A stretch of 64,000 bases of DNA from Staphylococcus xylosus (GTDB lineage: Bacteria; Bacillota; Bacilli; Staphylococcales; Staphylococcaceae), in NCBI RefSeq assembly GCF_002732165.1, contig NZ_MRZO01000003.1, forward strand, positions 124,001 through 188,000, in the 5' to 3' direction. This document shows positions 19,188 to 27,739 of the stretch, piece by piece. Both the position numbers and the translations under genes were made by a program. Under the pieces are notes generated by a model. It was not told the origin of the DNA. It did not search any database and worked only from the letters and a program-made list of their open reading frames with translations. Every line of letters begins with the position of its first letter. The stretch's first letter is position 1.

Positions 19188-19568
19188 ATGAATATACAAT
19201 CATCTTGGCTTAATCTACCGGTAGAGGATTTAGCAGCAAGTGAAACATTTTTTAGTGAAATAGGTTTTACAATTAAAAGGAACGAAGCAGTTTTAGATAA
19301 AATGAGAGGAATTGAAACTTTAGATAATAAAATCATAATGCTTATTGAACGCAATCAATTTGAGAAAGTTGCTCAAGTTTCAAATGTCGGAAGTAATAGT
19401 GCATTAATTTCTATTTCTGTGGCTGAACCAGAAGATGTGGATTATTTATTAGAACAAGTTGAAGCGTCAGGTGGACAAGTTCTACAAAGTGGTACTATGC
19501 ATGAAGGTTATTATGGCGGTTTATTTAAAGATATTGATGGTCACCTTTTTAATATTATTGTAATGTAG
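19188..19568 (+). CDS. VOC-family (glyoxalase-like) protein
   Basis: The protein has 126 residues with two beta-alpha-beta-beta-beta modules: residues 6-55 (LPVEDLAASETFFSEIGFTI...) and about 65-125, ending YYGGLFKDIDGHLFNIIVM. The second module keeps the G-x-x-x-x-D-x-D-G-H/N end typical of the fold. The frame is open from 19149, but the GGGGGG site at 19175-19180 fits the ATG at 19188. Metal ligands are not clearly complete, so glyoxalase activity is not claimed. Function unknown. Confidence 0.8.
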   Translation: MNIQSSWLNLPVEDLAASETFFSEIGFTIKRNEAVLDKMRGIETLDNKIIMLIERNQFEKVAQVSNVGSNSALISISVAEPEDVDYLLEQVEASGGQVLQSGTMHEGYYGGLFKDIDGHLFNIIVM

Positions 19569-19622
19569 TTTAAACAAGTATATGACTATTTAATTATACC
19601 TCGAAAACAGAAAGGAGTATCA

Positions 19623-20435
19623 ATGATGATAAAAGCAATCGCAGTAGATAAAGATGGTACATTTTTAAAATCAGATCACACATATGATAAGGCATATTTT
19701 GAGAAAATATTTTATGAATTGAAACGGCAAGATATTAAATTTATTGTGGCAAGTGGTAATCAATATGCTCAATTACAGTCATTTTTTCCAGAAAAAGATC
19801 AACATATTACGTATGTTGCTGAAAACGGTGCTGTTACTTATTATGATAATGAATTGGTGACATCTTACTATTTTGATCCACAACTTATTTATGATGTAGT
19901 GGAGACACTTACAGCAGACTTTGAGTTAACGGACATTGTATTGAGTGGTATTCAATCAGCTTATGTCAAGCAGACAAGCAGCGAAGAATTTTTGAATTTT
20001 ATTAGTAATTACTATTATGATATTGAAAAAGTAGAGTCCTTTGAGCAAATAGAGGATGATAATTTTGTGAAAGTTGCTATGCGCATCAAAGATAAAGATT
20101 TAGTTAAAGAAGTTATGGATACATTAGAAACTAAATTTAGAGGAGAGTTACGCGCAGTAACAAGTGGTAACGACAGTGTAGATCTTATTTTACCAAATGT
20201 TAATAAAGGTGTTGCAATTCAAGATATATTAAAACAATGGGGTATTGAACAAGACGCGTTATTAGCATTTGGAGATGCCAATAATGATTTAGAAATGTTA
20301 GGTTTAACTACACATAGCTACGCGATGGCTAATTGCAGTCCGGAGGTAGAAGCGGTTGCCCAGCATAAAGCACCTTCAAATGATGACTCTGGTGTCTTAC
20401 AAGTGATTGAACAGTATTTGAAGCAACATCAATAA
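19623..20435 (+). CDS. Cof-type HAD-superfamily hydrolase
   Basis: The protein has 270 residues. Motif I is AVDKDGTFL with nucleophile D9 and D11 (note K in place of the usual L/M between them), motif II VASGN, and motif IV LLAFGDANNDLEML near residue 220, with a C2-type cap between. Such enzymes are cytoplasmic sugar- or nucleotide-phosphate phosphatases of broad specificity. Two ATGs (19623, 19626) follow AAAGGAG; either fits. A strong terminator follows. Confidence 0.88.
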   Translation: MMIKAIAVDKDGTFLKSDHTYDKAYFEKIFYELKRQDIKFIVASGNQYAQLQSFFPEKDQHITYVAENGAVTYYDNELVTSYYFDPQLIYDVVETLTADFELTDIVLSGIQSAYVKQTSSEEFLNFISNYYYDIEKVESFEQIEDDNFVKVAMRIKDKDLVKEVMDTLETKFRGELRAVTSGNDSVDLILPNVNKGVAIQDILKQWGIEQDALLAFGDANNDLEMLGLTTHSYAMANCSPEVEAVAQHKAPSNDDSGVLQVIEQYLKQHQ

Positions 20436-20440
20436 AAAAT

Positions 20441-20486
20441 AAACTCAATGTCTCTATCATAAATGAATAGAAGCATTGAGTTTTTT
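20441..20486. terminator. Bidirectional terminator
   Basis: AAACTCAATG (20441-20450) pairs with CATTGAGTTT (20474-20483), followed by a T-run; it separates convergent genes. Confidence 0.82.
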
Positions 20487-20495
20487 GTATGAAGG

Positions 20496-20918
20496 CTAAT
20501 TTATAATAAGTACGGGTATATCCACGTTACTTGCAATCTTGTGTGTCACATTACCAAGTATATTTTTAATATCTGATTTTGTACGCGTATTACTCATTAC
20601 AACAATATCATAGCTGTGTTCTTTAATTTCTGACAAAATTGAGTTTTTGATGTAGCCAGTACTAAATCTAATATTTACATTTAAACCTAGGTCTTTTAAT
20701 TGATTAACAAAAGGTTCGAGTAATTCGCTTTTTTCATGTGCCAAATCTTCAAAATGTTTATTATCATACCGTACTGAAGTTTCTAACTCACTTTCCGGTA
20801 TAACATGAAACACTGTGATTTCAGCATCATCCACGCCAACGGTTAGATTTTGCAACGCTTCAGGTACATTGTTAAACGAATTATCAAAATCGTAAGCTAA
20901 TAATATATTTTTATACAT
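20496..20918 (-). CDS. Universal stress protein (UspA family)
   Basis: The protein has 140 residues in a single USP domain. It begins YKNILLAYDFDNSF, which matches the first strand and ATP-binding aspartate region, and ends DIVVMSNTRTKSDIKNILGNVTHKIASNVDIPVLII, corresponding to the G-x2-G-x9-G-(S/T) nucleotide motif in a degenerate form. It is a cytoplasmic stress-associated protein. An imperfect SigB-like GGGTAT lies upstream on the minus strand near 20950, but its -35 is weak. Confidence 0.9.
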   Translation of the reverse strand: MYKNILLAYDFDNSFNNVPEALQNLTVGVDDAEITVFHVIPESELETSVRYDNKHFEDLAHEKSELLEPFVNQLKDLGLNVNIRFSTGYIKNSILSEIKEHSYDIVVMSNTRTKSDIKNILGNVTHKIASNVDIPVLIIN

Positions 20919-21012
20919 AATGGCACTACCTCCTTTTATTATACATATACCCTATTATTATTAAAGTAAAAGAGGCAGTGCAAGAATGAGTGCAAACAAG
21001 CACCTAGAAATA

Positions 21013-22077
21013 TTAGGCGTCTAATCCAATAATTTCACTAACGTTATTATAACCATTAGATTTGAGATAAAGTGCTAGTTGCTTATTTAATTTTTGAGTT
21101 AATCCAGGTCCTTCAAAAACTAAAGAACTATATATTTGCACTAATGAAGCACCACTACGTAACATTTTAATGACATCAGCATCATTGAAAATACCACCTG
21201 TACCAATAATTAAGAATTTGCCATTTGTTTGCTTATAAGCATATGAAATTAATTCTAGATTGCGGTTGAATAACGGTCTTCCACTCAATCCGCCTGTTTC
21301 ATGACGGTTGTCTGAATTTAAATGCTCACGTTGCTGAGTTGTATTAGCTAGTATAATACCGTCAAAAGTTTGCGTTATCGGCTCTAGCATTTGACCAAGA
21401 CCGTCTAATGTTAAATCAGATGTAAGCTTGATGAAAATAGGTACATTTAGATTTTGATTTTCTTTATAAGATTGAATAGCTTCGCACAATTGGGCGAATT
21501 CATCTTTATCATGGAAACTTTGTAGATTTTTTGTATTAGGAGAGCTGATGTTCACCGTGAAAAAAGTAACGTCATTTTTAAATGTATCTATAACTTTAAT
21601 ATAATCTTCATAACGCGCATCATGAGATGTAGTCTTGTTAACCCCAACATTTAGACCTATCGGAATTTGATAACTATATTTACGTAGATTACTTAAAGCT
21701 TTATTCATGCCTAAATTATTAAAACCCATTCTGTTAATCAGTGCGTTATCTTCTACTAAGCGATACATACGTGGTTTGGGATTACCGGGTTGTGGTTTAG
21801 GTGTGATACCCCCTAATTCAAGTGCACCAAAACCAGCGTTTTCTAAGGCTTTAGGTACTTCACAAGATTTATCAAATCCAGCTGCTAATCCAATTGGGTT
21901 CTCGAAATGTATGCCTTTGATATTTTGGTGTAAGTGTTCATTTTTATAGTGGAATAATTGGTTAACAACAGGTAAAAGTTTTGGATATTTTTGGACGAAT
22001 TTGAGTGCGTTAATTGTCATCCCGTGCGCTTTTTCAGGATCTATTTGGAATAAAATAGGTTTGATGAGTTTGTACAT
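21013..22077 (-). CDS. pyrD: Dihydroorotate dehydrogenase (quinone), class 2
   Basis: The protein has 354 residues, the class 2 length. The N-terminus carries a short membrane-associating helix with DPEKAHGMTINALK, as in membrane-bound quinone-linked DHODH. FMN-site blocks are NPIGLAAGFDKSCEV, FGALELGGITPKPQPGNPKPRM and IGTGGIFNDADVIKML; the catalytic base serine is in FTVNISSPNTKNLQ. It oxidises dihydroorotate to orotate in pyrimidine synthesis at the membrane. It stands apart from any pyr operon. Confidence 0.96.
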   Translation of the reverse strand: MYKLIKPILFQIDPEKAHGMTINALKFVQKYPKLLPVVNQLFHYKNEHLHQNIKGIHFENPIGLAAGFDKSCEVPKALENAGFGALELGGITPKPQPGNPKPRMYRLVEDNALINRMGFNNLGMNKALSNLRKYSYQIPIGLNVGVNKTTSHDARYEDYIKVIDTFKNDVTFFTVNISSPNTKNLQSFHDKDEFAQLCEAIQSYKENQNLNVPIFIKLTSDLTLDGLGQMLEPITQTFDGIILANTTQQREHLNSDNRHETGGLSGRPLFNRNLELISYAYKQTNGKFLIIGTGGIFNDADVIKMLRSGASLVQIYSSLVFEGPGLTQKLNKQLALYLKSNGYNNVSEIIGLDA

Positions 22078-22338
22078 ATCATAATCGCTCCATTTATCAA
22101 ATTATTTGTAATAAAACTATGTATTGTGATGAGTGCCTAATCAATTTTGTAAAAGTAAAATTGAAAATGATGTCTTTAATAGACTAGCATTTTACGTATT
22201 ATATGCCTAGAGTAAATAAAAGAATTATTAAAACTTTCACATATAATTTATTTGAACTTGTGTGTGATTACATAAGATGAAAAAAGGCAATAATAATGAT
22301 GTGCTTATTTTAAATTTTAACAATTGGAGGTATAACTC

Positions 22339-23193
22339 ATGAAACAGTCATGGCAAACACAACTGCCTTTAAATAATATAAAGTCTATTTCACCTGTTAA
22401 CGGTGGAGATGTAAATGAAGCATTTAAAATTGAAACAGCTGAGGAAATTTATTTTTTATTAGTTCAACGAAACCGAAACGCATCTTTTTTTGATGCTGAA
22501 ATTTCAGGTTTAGAGCTTTTTGAAGAAGCTGGGATTACTGCCCCACGAGTAATAGGTAGTGGTGAAATTGAGGGTGACGCTTATTTACTATTAACTTATT
22601 TGGATGAAGGTTATTCAGGGAGTCAAGAAGCATTGGGGGAATTAGTAGCCCAAATGCATAGTCAGCAACAAAAAAATGACAAGTTTGGTTTTGATTTGCC
22701 TTATGAAGGCGGGGATATAAAATTTGATAATAGCTGGACAGATAGTTGGATAACATTATTTGTAGATCGACGCTTAGATCATCTGAAAGATACCTTAGTA
22801 GAGCAGGGCGCTTGGAGCGACGACGATGTTAAACAATATGAATCTGCACGTTCAGTAATTGTAGATACATTAAAACAACATCCAAGTAAACCTTCTTTAT
22901 TGCACGGCGATTTATGGGGCGGCAATTATATGTTCCTGGCAGATGGTTCGCCAGCGTTATTTGACCCAGCGCCATTATATGGGGATAGAGAATTTGATTT
23001 GGGTATTACTACTGTGTTTGGTGGCTTTACAGAGGAGTTTTACGATGAATATGATAAATACTATCCACTAAATAAAGGGGTAGAACAGAGGCTCGAATTC
23101 TATAGATTATACTTATTGATGGTTCACTTAGTTAAATTTGGTGATATGTATGCGGGAAGTGTTAAACGTTCTATGAAACAAATCTTGGCATAA
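22339..23193 (+). CDS. Fructosamine kinase family protein
   Basis: The protein has 284 residues with a kinase-like fold. The catalytic loop is HGDLWGGN (H189-D191) and the metal-binding aspartate is D209 in ALFDPAPLYGDREFDLG, both diagnostic of fructosamine-3-kinase and relatives. Bacterial members phosphorylate ribulosamines or fructosamines, repairing glycated proteins. A GGAGGT site precedes the ATG. It is transcribed alone, with a strong terminator after it. Confidence 0.9.
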   Translation: MKQSWQTQLPLNNIKSISPVNGGDVNEAFKIETAEEIYFLLVQRNRNASFFDAEISGLELFEEAGITAPRVIGSGEIEGDAYLLLTYLDEGYSGSQEALGELVAQMHSQQQKNDKFGFDLPYEGGDIKFDNSWTDSWITLFVDRRLDHLKDTLVEQGAWSDDDVKQYESARSVIVDTLKQHPSKPSLLHGDLWGGNYMFLADGSPALFDPAPLYGDREFDLGITTVFGGFTEEFYDEYDKYYPLNKGVEQRLEFYRLYLLMVHLVKFGDMYAGSVKRSMKQILA

Positions 23194-23202
23194 TAAGATA
23201 TA

Positions 23203-23264
23203 AAAAAAGGAGCGAGCAAGCAAGCAATCTATCTTAAACTAGATTGCTGACTCACTCCTTTTTT
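23203..23264. terminator. Bidirectional terminator
   Basis: Long interrupted stem: AAAAAAGGAG plus AGCAATCTA (23223-23231) pairing with TAGATTGCT (23240-23248) plus CTCCTTTTTT, between convergent genes. Confidence 0.8.
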
Positions 23265-23269
23265 GTGAT

Positions 23270-23503
23270 TTAGTTAAGATCTAATGTTCCCATTTCTTCA
23301 CGTAATTTATAAACTTTATCTGGTGTTACATCTTCACCTAATGGATCAACTACTTTCATTGTTGAAAATGTGTTAATAACTTGTCCACGAATCATTTGTA
23401 AATATTCTTGTCTTAATGTGTGTTGCTCTTGTTTTTCTTCAACACTCAATACTTCTACTTTTTCTTTATTTGCAAGTTCATTAATTCTGTCTAATAATGT
23501 CAT
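23270..23503 (-). CDS. UPF0291/DUF896 protein (YnzC-like)
   Basis: The protein has 77 residues and forms a short helical hairpin. It shows the family blocks RINELANKEK, LSVEEKQEQ, LRQEYLQMIRGQ and VDPLGEDVTP. The Bacillus homologue ynzC lies in the SOS-controlled yneA region, though the function is unknown. The AGGAGG site at its ATG lies within the end of the upstream oxidoreductase gene, which it overlaps by 23 bp, so the two are probably cotranscribed. Confidence 0.9.
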   Translation of the reverse strand: MTLLDRINELANKEKVEVLSVEEKQEQHTLRQEYLQMIRGQVINTFSTMKVVDPLGEDVTPDKVYKLREEMGTLDLN

Positions 23504-24458
23504 TTTTATATTCCTCCTGTAATAAATGTGGCGGGAAATGTGGTATTACATAATCGCCAATTTCTGTTAATAATGATTTATATGATCTATCGCTTGATTT
23601 TAAATGTAACATAATATGATTTGTGCCAATTTTTTCATAGGATTTTAGAATTTTTATTAAAGTATTTCTACCTAAACGATAACCACCTTTAATAGGTTTC
23701 ACTAATTCGTTCGGTTGGTTTGATAAATCTACAACAAGCGGGTGCATAAATGGTTTGAAAGTATCATTGTTGTGCCATTCTTGAAGTAGCGTTTTCTGTT
23801 GTTGAAATGGTTGTGGGTAAAACATTAATCCGTCCATATTTGACTTTAACCAAGACATTTGTTGTTTTGAATATCCTGTGGCAAACATTGGGATATGTTT
23901 ATGCTTTGGCAACATTTGTAGCCCTGAATCTTCGTATAGTTCAAATATTGAGTTCGATATATCTGGTGAATGTACTTGCCATAACTCATTTATAGCCGAA
24001 ATAGCATCTTGAAATGTTTCTGTTAACTGTTCTTCTTTTATCTTAAATGTAGGAAATTCAAATTTACGGTCTCCCGTCGCCATACCTAACAAAAAGCGCT
24101 CATTTGAAATTAAGTCAAGAGAAGTAGCAGCCTTAGCTATATGAATCGGATGACGTAATGTAGCAACAATGCTAGAGGTTCCGAGAGCGATTTTAGATGT
24201 TTTGGCACTGAGATAAGATAAAAATACAAATGGATCGTAGTTTGTCGTTACATTTCCTAGATGTGGACTATAAAGCGGACTGTCACGTACAAATAGGCTA
24301 GTAAATCCGAGTTCTTCAGCAAATTGAGCTAACTCAATTTGATTTTCAAATGATAATTCATGGTCTTCCGAATTGTCGAAAGGAAATGCTAACCCTAAGG
24401 TCAAGTGATCCTTTTGAAAAGTTCGTTGGAAGCCATGATGGTGTTGGATTGTTGTCAC
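23481..24458 (-). CDS. Luciferase-like (LLM class) flavin oxidoreductase
   Basis: The protein has 325 residues in a bacterial-luciferase-type TIM barrel. LGLAFPFDN opens the first strand, then LAQFAEELGFTSLFVRDSPLY, IALGTSSIVATLRHPIHIAKAATSLDLIS (typical LLM signature) and RFLLGMATGDR. It resembles the BA3436-type LLM subfamily of Firmicutes. It probably uses reduced flavin for an unknown oxidation in the cytoplasm. The start is GTG at 24458 with GGAGGG upstream. The 3' end overlaps the UPF0291 gene. Confidence 0.85.
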   Translation of the reverse strand: MTTIQHHHGFQRTFQKDHLTLGLAFPFDNSEDHELSFENQIELAQFAEELGFTSLFVRDSPLYSPHLGNVTTNYDPFVFLSYLSAKTSKIALGTSSIVATLRHPIHIAKAATSLDLISNERFLLGMATGDRKFEFPTFKIKEEQLTETFQDAISAINELWQVHSPDISNSIFELYEDSGLQMLPKHKHIPMFATGYSKQQMSWLKSNMDGLMFYPQPFQQQKTLLQEWHNNDTFKPFMHPLVVDLSNQPNELVKPIKGGYRLGRNTLIKILKSYEKIGTNHIMLHLKSSDRSYKSLLTEIGDYVIPHFPPHLLQEEYKNDIIRQN

Positions 24459-24759
24459 GTCTATCCCTCCTAACTTTTAATTTACAACACGAATTGTCTA
24501 ACTAACACCTGTTGTATAGATGTATTGTATAACGTGTTTCTGTTTAAAGCAAACAACATGTTTATGCATATATCGTGTAAACAACAAATAATGTTAAATG
24601 TTGTTTAGATATGCAAATCTTTATTTAATGAATATAAATTATTCTATAAATAATGAAATGCTTTTTCACAAAGAAATTTAAAATATAATATAATTTGATT
24701 ATTTTTAGAAACTTCTTTAAATTGAAGAAGAGATTTATATTTTATTGGAGGGTTAATTT
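24459..24759. promoter_or_regulatory. Divergent intergenic region with AACAAC repeats
   Basis: This region separates the LLM gene (minus) and the protease gene (plus). Motifs of the AAACAAC type recur. One pair forms an 8-bp inverted repeat TAAACAAC (24578-24585) and GTTGTTTA (24600-24607). It may be an operator, but I do not recognise a regulator for it. Confidence 0.35.
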
Positions 24760-25551
24760 ATGTTGAAAAGAATATTAATTAATAGTATTGCATGTGCTTT
24801 TATTGCTGCATTGTCATTAGCAATGTTTAATAGTGATAGTAAGGTCGATGCTCAGAATACTAATGCAACAGCGCAAGATACTGAAGCGACGCAAAATACA
24901 GCAGATCGTCCTGCTGAAAACAAAGCAATGCCAAGAGTTATATTACCCAACGAAGATAGAACACAAATTGAAAATACAAATAGTGGACATTATCAATCTA
25001 TTGGTTATATCAATATTGGAGACAATATCGCAACAGGTGTTGTAATAGATAAGAATACGGTGTTAACGAATAAACATGTTGCAGACCTTTCAGATGGCAA
25101 CATGACCTTTGCACCAGCTGCCCAAGATGCTGATACATTTCCTAATGGTTCTTTTACTGAAAAAGAAATAAAAGCGTACCCTGGTGAGGAAGACTTAGTG
25201 GTTGTTCATTTTAATAAAAATAAAAACGGTCAATCAGTAGGTGATGTTGTTCAACCAGCAACGTTACAAGACGCTTCAAATGTTAGTAAAGGTGCACCTA
25301 TAACAGTTACTGGTTATCCTGGAGATAAGTCACTAGCGACAATGTGGGAAAGTAAAGGTGAGATTTTAGCTAATAATAGCAATATACTTACATATGATGC
25401 GAGTACTTATGGTGGTAACTCTGGTTCACCACTCTTTAATGAAAATAATGAAGTCATTGGATTACATCAAGGTGGTATTGAAGGCGAAAGTAATAGCGCA
25501 GTGGCGATAACAGGTAAAGTGTTAGATTTTATAAATGAAAATAGAGAATAA
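24760..25551 (+). CDS. Secreted glutamyl endopeptidase, V8/Esp-type serine protease
   Basis: The protein has 263 residues: an N-terminal signal peptide (about 1-31), a propeptide rich in Gln, Asn and Thr (about 32-59), and a mature trypsin-fold protease beginning V60-I-L-P-N, the mature N-terminus of V8 protease and S. epidermidis Esp. The catalytic triad is H106 (TNKHV), D145 (EEDLVVVHF) and S221 (GGNSGSP). It cleaves after glutamate outside the cell. It lacks the C-terminal Pro-Asp/Asn repeat tail of S. aureus SspA, like Esp. No staphopain or staphostatin gene follows, so it is not an sspABC operon. An ATG follows GGAGGG; a terminator follows the gene. Confidence 0.9.
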   Translation: MLKRILINSIACAFIAALSLAMFNSDSKVDAQNTNATAQDTEATQNTADRPAENKAMPRVILPNEDRTQIENTNSGHYQSIGYINIGDNIATGVVIDKNTVLTNKHVADLSDGNMTFAPAAQDADTFPNGSFTEKEIKAYPGEEDLVVVHFNKNKNGQSVGDVVQPATLQDASNVSKGAPITVTGYPGDKSLATMWESKGEILANNSNILTYDASTYGGNSGSPLFNENNEVIGLHQGGIEGESNSAVAITGKVLDFINENRE

Positions 25552-25613
25552 AGAATTAAGAAATATACATTTGAAATTGTAAAATGATATTTAAATTACA
25601 GTATAAAATATAA

Positions 25614-25664
25614 AGCGGAGCTATAAAATCAAAAATGCCATTTGGTTTTATAGCTCCGCTCTTT
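25614..25664. terminator. Bidirectional terminator
   Basis: A perfect 15-bp stem (25614-25628 with 25646-25660) between convergent protease and TetR genes, followed by TTT. Confidence 0.85.
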
Positions 25665-25672
25665 AAATATAT

Positions 25673-26236
25673 TTAATTAGTATTTTGATTCATTAGGAAA
25701 GGAAGTGCTTGTTTAATATAAGTTTGAGCTGGTAATTGACTCGTATGGAACCAATGCTTTGCCGTTCCATAAAGTCCCCAAGACAAAAATCTCGCAGTTG
25801 TAGCAAGCGTTTCACGATTTTCGTTAACGTGTTGTTGTACTAGCAGTGTTAAAAAGATATCTTCTAATTCTTCTTTCACCTTTTTCTCTACAACTTGTCC
25901 ATAAGCTTCACTATTTAACTTGCATTCATTATGCGTCTGTTGAATATAGTTTGTGATAGTAATAAAACTTTTACATAGTGTTTCTTCATTAAGTTTCGTT
26001 GATATATTTAATGAGTCATTTAAGTTTTTAAGTAAAGTTTCCGATAATGTATAGTCCATAATGTCATATTTATCATAAAAATGAGCATAAAACGTTGCAC
26101 GATTAACAGTTGCACGGTCTGTAATGTCTTTCACTGTTATGGATTGAAGTTTCTTTTCTTTTGCTATAGCTCGGAAGGCATCCATTAATAATTTTTTAGT
26201 TCTGGTAATTCTTGGGTCAACATGAGATGTCGGCAT
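25673..26236 (-). CDS. TetR/AcrR family transcriptional regulator
   Basis: The protein has 187 residues. The HTH occupies about residues 10-55 (TRTKKLLMDAFRAIAKEK, then VKDITDRATVNRATFYAHFYDKYD). The Y-A-H-F-x-D-K-Y recognition helix groups it with the YxxHFxDKxxL TetR regulators that control efflux genes in staphylococci. It lies 179 bp downstream of a DMT-type exporter gene on the same strand and may regulate it; I could not find a clear palindrome near either promoter. Confidence 0.85.
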   Translation of the reverse strand: MPTSHVDPRITRTKKLLMDAFRAIAKEKKLQSITVKDITDRATVNRATFYAHFYDKYDIMDYTLSETLLKNLNDSLNISTKLNEETLCKSFITITNYIQQTHNECKLNSEAYGQVVEKKVKEELEDIFLTLLVQQHVNENRETLATTARFLSWGLYGTAKHWFHTSQLPAQTYIKQALPFLMNQNTN

Positions 26237-26415
26237 TGACCTTGAACCTCCTTTAATTTAAATCACTAGCATATTATTTGATATAAATTATCTTGCTTTC
26301 AAAGGAGAATGTCAATGTGACTGTTTGGTTCAAGTTGAAGACATAGTATTCATTATATTTTGAAAATCGTTTTGAAGTTATAACGAAATAGTATACATTG
26401 ATGTAATTTGATAAA

Positions 26416-27387
26416 TTAGTTGAAATTTTGAATCTCACTATTGTTTTCTCTAATTTTGGCATTCATAAAGCTATAAACAAAAATACCTAAAGTGATAATA
26501 ATGATACCAATAATACTAATAGGATCTGGTAAAGGTAACCCTAAAAATAACATTTCACCAATGAGTGTAAAGACTATTTCGGTAGCTTGAGTTGCTTCAA
26601 CAGCAGCTAATTTAGCTTGGTTGTTTTTTACTAAATTTGTCGCATAGAAAAAAAGCGTAGTCGCTATAATACCAGAAAATACAGCGACTAAAAACGTTTG
26701 TAATACTTGGTTAGCAGAGGGGAATCCACTGTTCAAAACACCGATTACAAAGATAATAACCCAGATAGGTAACGTAACTAAAGTCATACCATAAATACGT
26801 TCAATTGTTGTTAATTCATTGTCGACAAGTTCCATCATTTTACGATTACCCAAAGGATAACTGAAAGCTCCAATGACTAGTGGAACAACAGATAGAATAA
26901 AGGTTTGCATTTCTATGGACGTAATTTGAGGTATTTGAACTAACACGACACCAAATACCATAACGCTAGAAGTACTAACAGAACGCCAAGAAATACGTTC
27001 CCTAACTTTAACTAATTGTTTATCAAGCTGAACATATTCATAAAATAAAGGTGCAAGTAATAAACCACATATAATTGTTAATTGCCATGTTGCTGATATT
27101 AACCAACCTGGACTGTAATTAGAGACAAATGTAATTGGAATATAGAAAAAGACAAAACCAAGAGTACTCCAAAGTAACCATTGTAAGAAGTGCTTTTTAA
27201 TATGTCCAAGTATGTATCGGTGTCTTTTTTTTATATAAACAAAAATAAAAAGAAATGGGAACATAAATATAAAACGTAATGAGGCACTGAATAACCAATT
27301 GCCACCACTACTTGCCATTGAATGATTTAGTATAAAAGTGACTGAAAAAAATAACGCTCCGAGAATGCCTATAAAGATCGCGCGCAT
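26416..27387 (-). CDS. DMT-superfamily multidrug-resistance efflux transporter
   Basis: The protein has 323 residues and about ten transmembrane helices in two five-helix EamA-like halves. It matches the multidrug efflux transporter family related to EmrE (F-S-x-T-F-I-L-N-H near residue 20, AAVEATQATEIVFTLIGE in the second half). The frame begins at a TTG, but the ATG one codon later (27387) follows GGGGAG with good spacing. It is a plasma-membrane exporter of unknown substrate, likely paired with the TetR gene downstream. Confidence 0.8.
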   Translation of the reverse strand: MRAIFIGILGALFFSVTFILNHSMASSGGNWLFSASLRFIFMFPFLFIFVYIKKRHRYILGHIKKHFLQWLLWSTLGFVFFYIPITFVSNYSPGWLISATWQLTIICGLLLAPLFYEYVQLDKQLVKVRERISWRSVSTSSVMVFGVVLVQIPQITSIEMQTFILSVVPLVIGAFSYPLGNRKMMELVDNELTTIERIYGMTLVTLPIWVIIFVIGVLNSGFPSANQVLQTFLVAVFSGIIATTLFFYATNLVKNNQAKLAAVEATQATEIVFTLIGEMLFLGLPLPDPISIIGIIIITLGIFVYSFMNAKIRENNSEIQNFN

Positions 27388-27739
27388 CAAATCTCCCCTT
27401 ATATATAAGTTAATATTTTTAATTTAACAGTTTTTTAAATATAAGCAAGAGTAGAATATTTATGAATACAATATAAGTAATGTATAGAAAACTTTTAAAA
27501 AAATAATTTAAGTTGAAATATGAATATAGTTGATTTATGATTGTAATATTATGTAAGCGCATACATAAAGAGGTTTGATTTTTTTATTATTGAATTAATA
27601 GTAAATATAATAGGAGAAATTATTTGCTAAAAGCATGTTAACACACTATTAATGTGATTTTGTTGTAACGTTCTTGTTCAAGTAAAAAAGTAGTAAAATA
27701 GAAATGTGCACATATTTCAAGGTTAAGGGGTTAGGAACT
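27388..27739. other. Divergent intergenic region with a cre site
   Basis: A 352-bp AT-rich region between the DMT exporter (minus) and the amino-acid permease (plus). It must contain both promoters. Apart from the cre site at 27551-27565 I see no recognised element. Confidence 0.45.
27551..27565. promoter_or_regulatory. cre site (CcpA), permease-nucleoside hydrolase operon
   Basis: ATGTAAGCGCATACA matches the published catabolite-responsive element WTGNAANCGNWNNCW at every defined position. It lies about 175 bp upstream of the permease start. Confidence 0.65.

Noticed and set aside
20919..21012. SigB promoter for the universal stress protein
   Set aside because: A GGGTAT is present on the minus strand, but no -35 with proper spacing was found.
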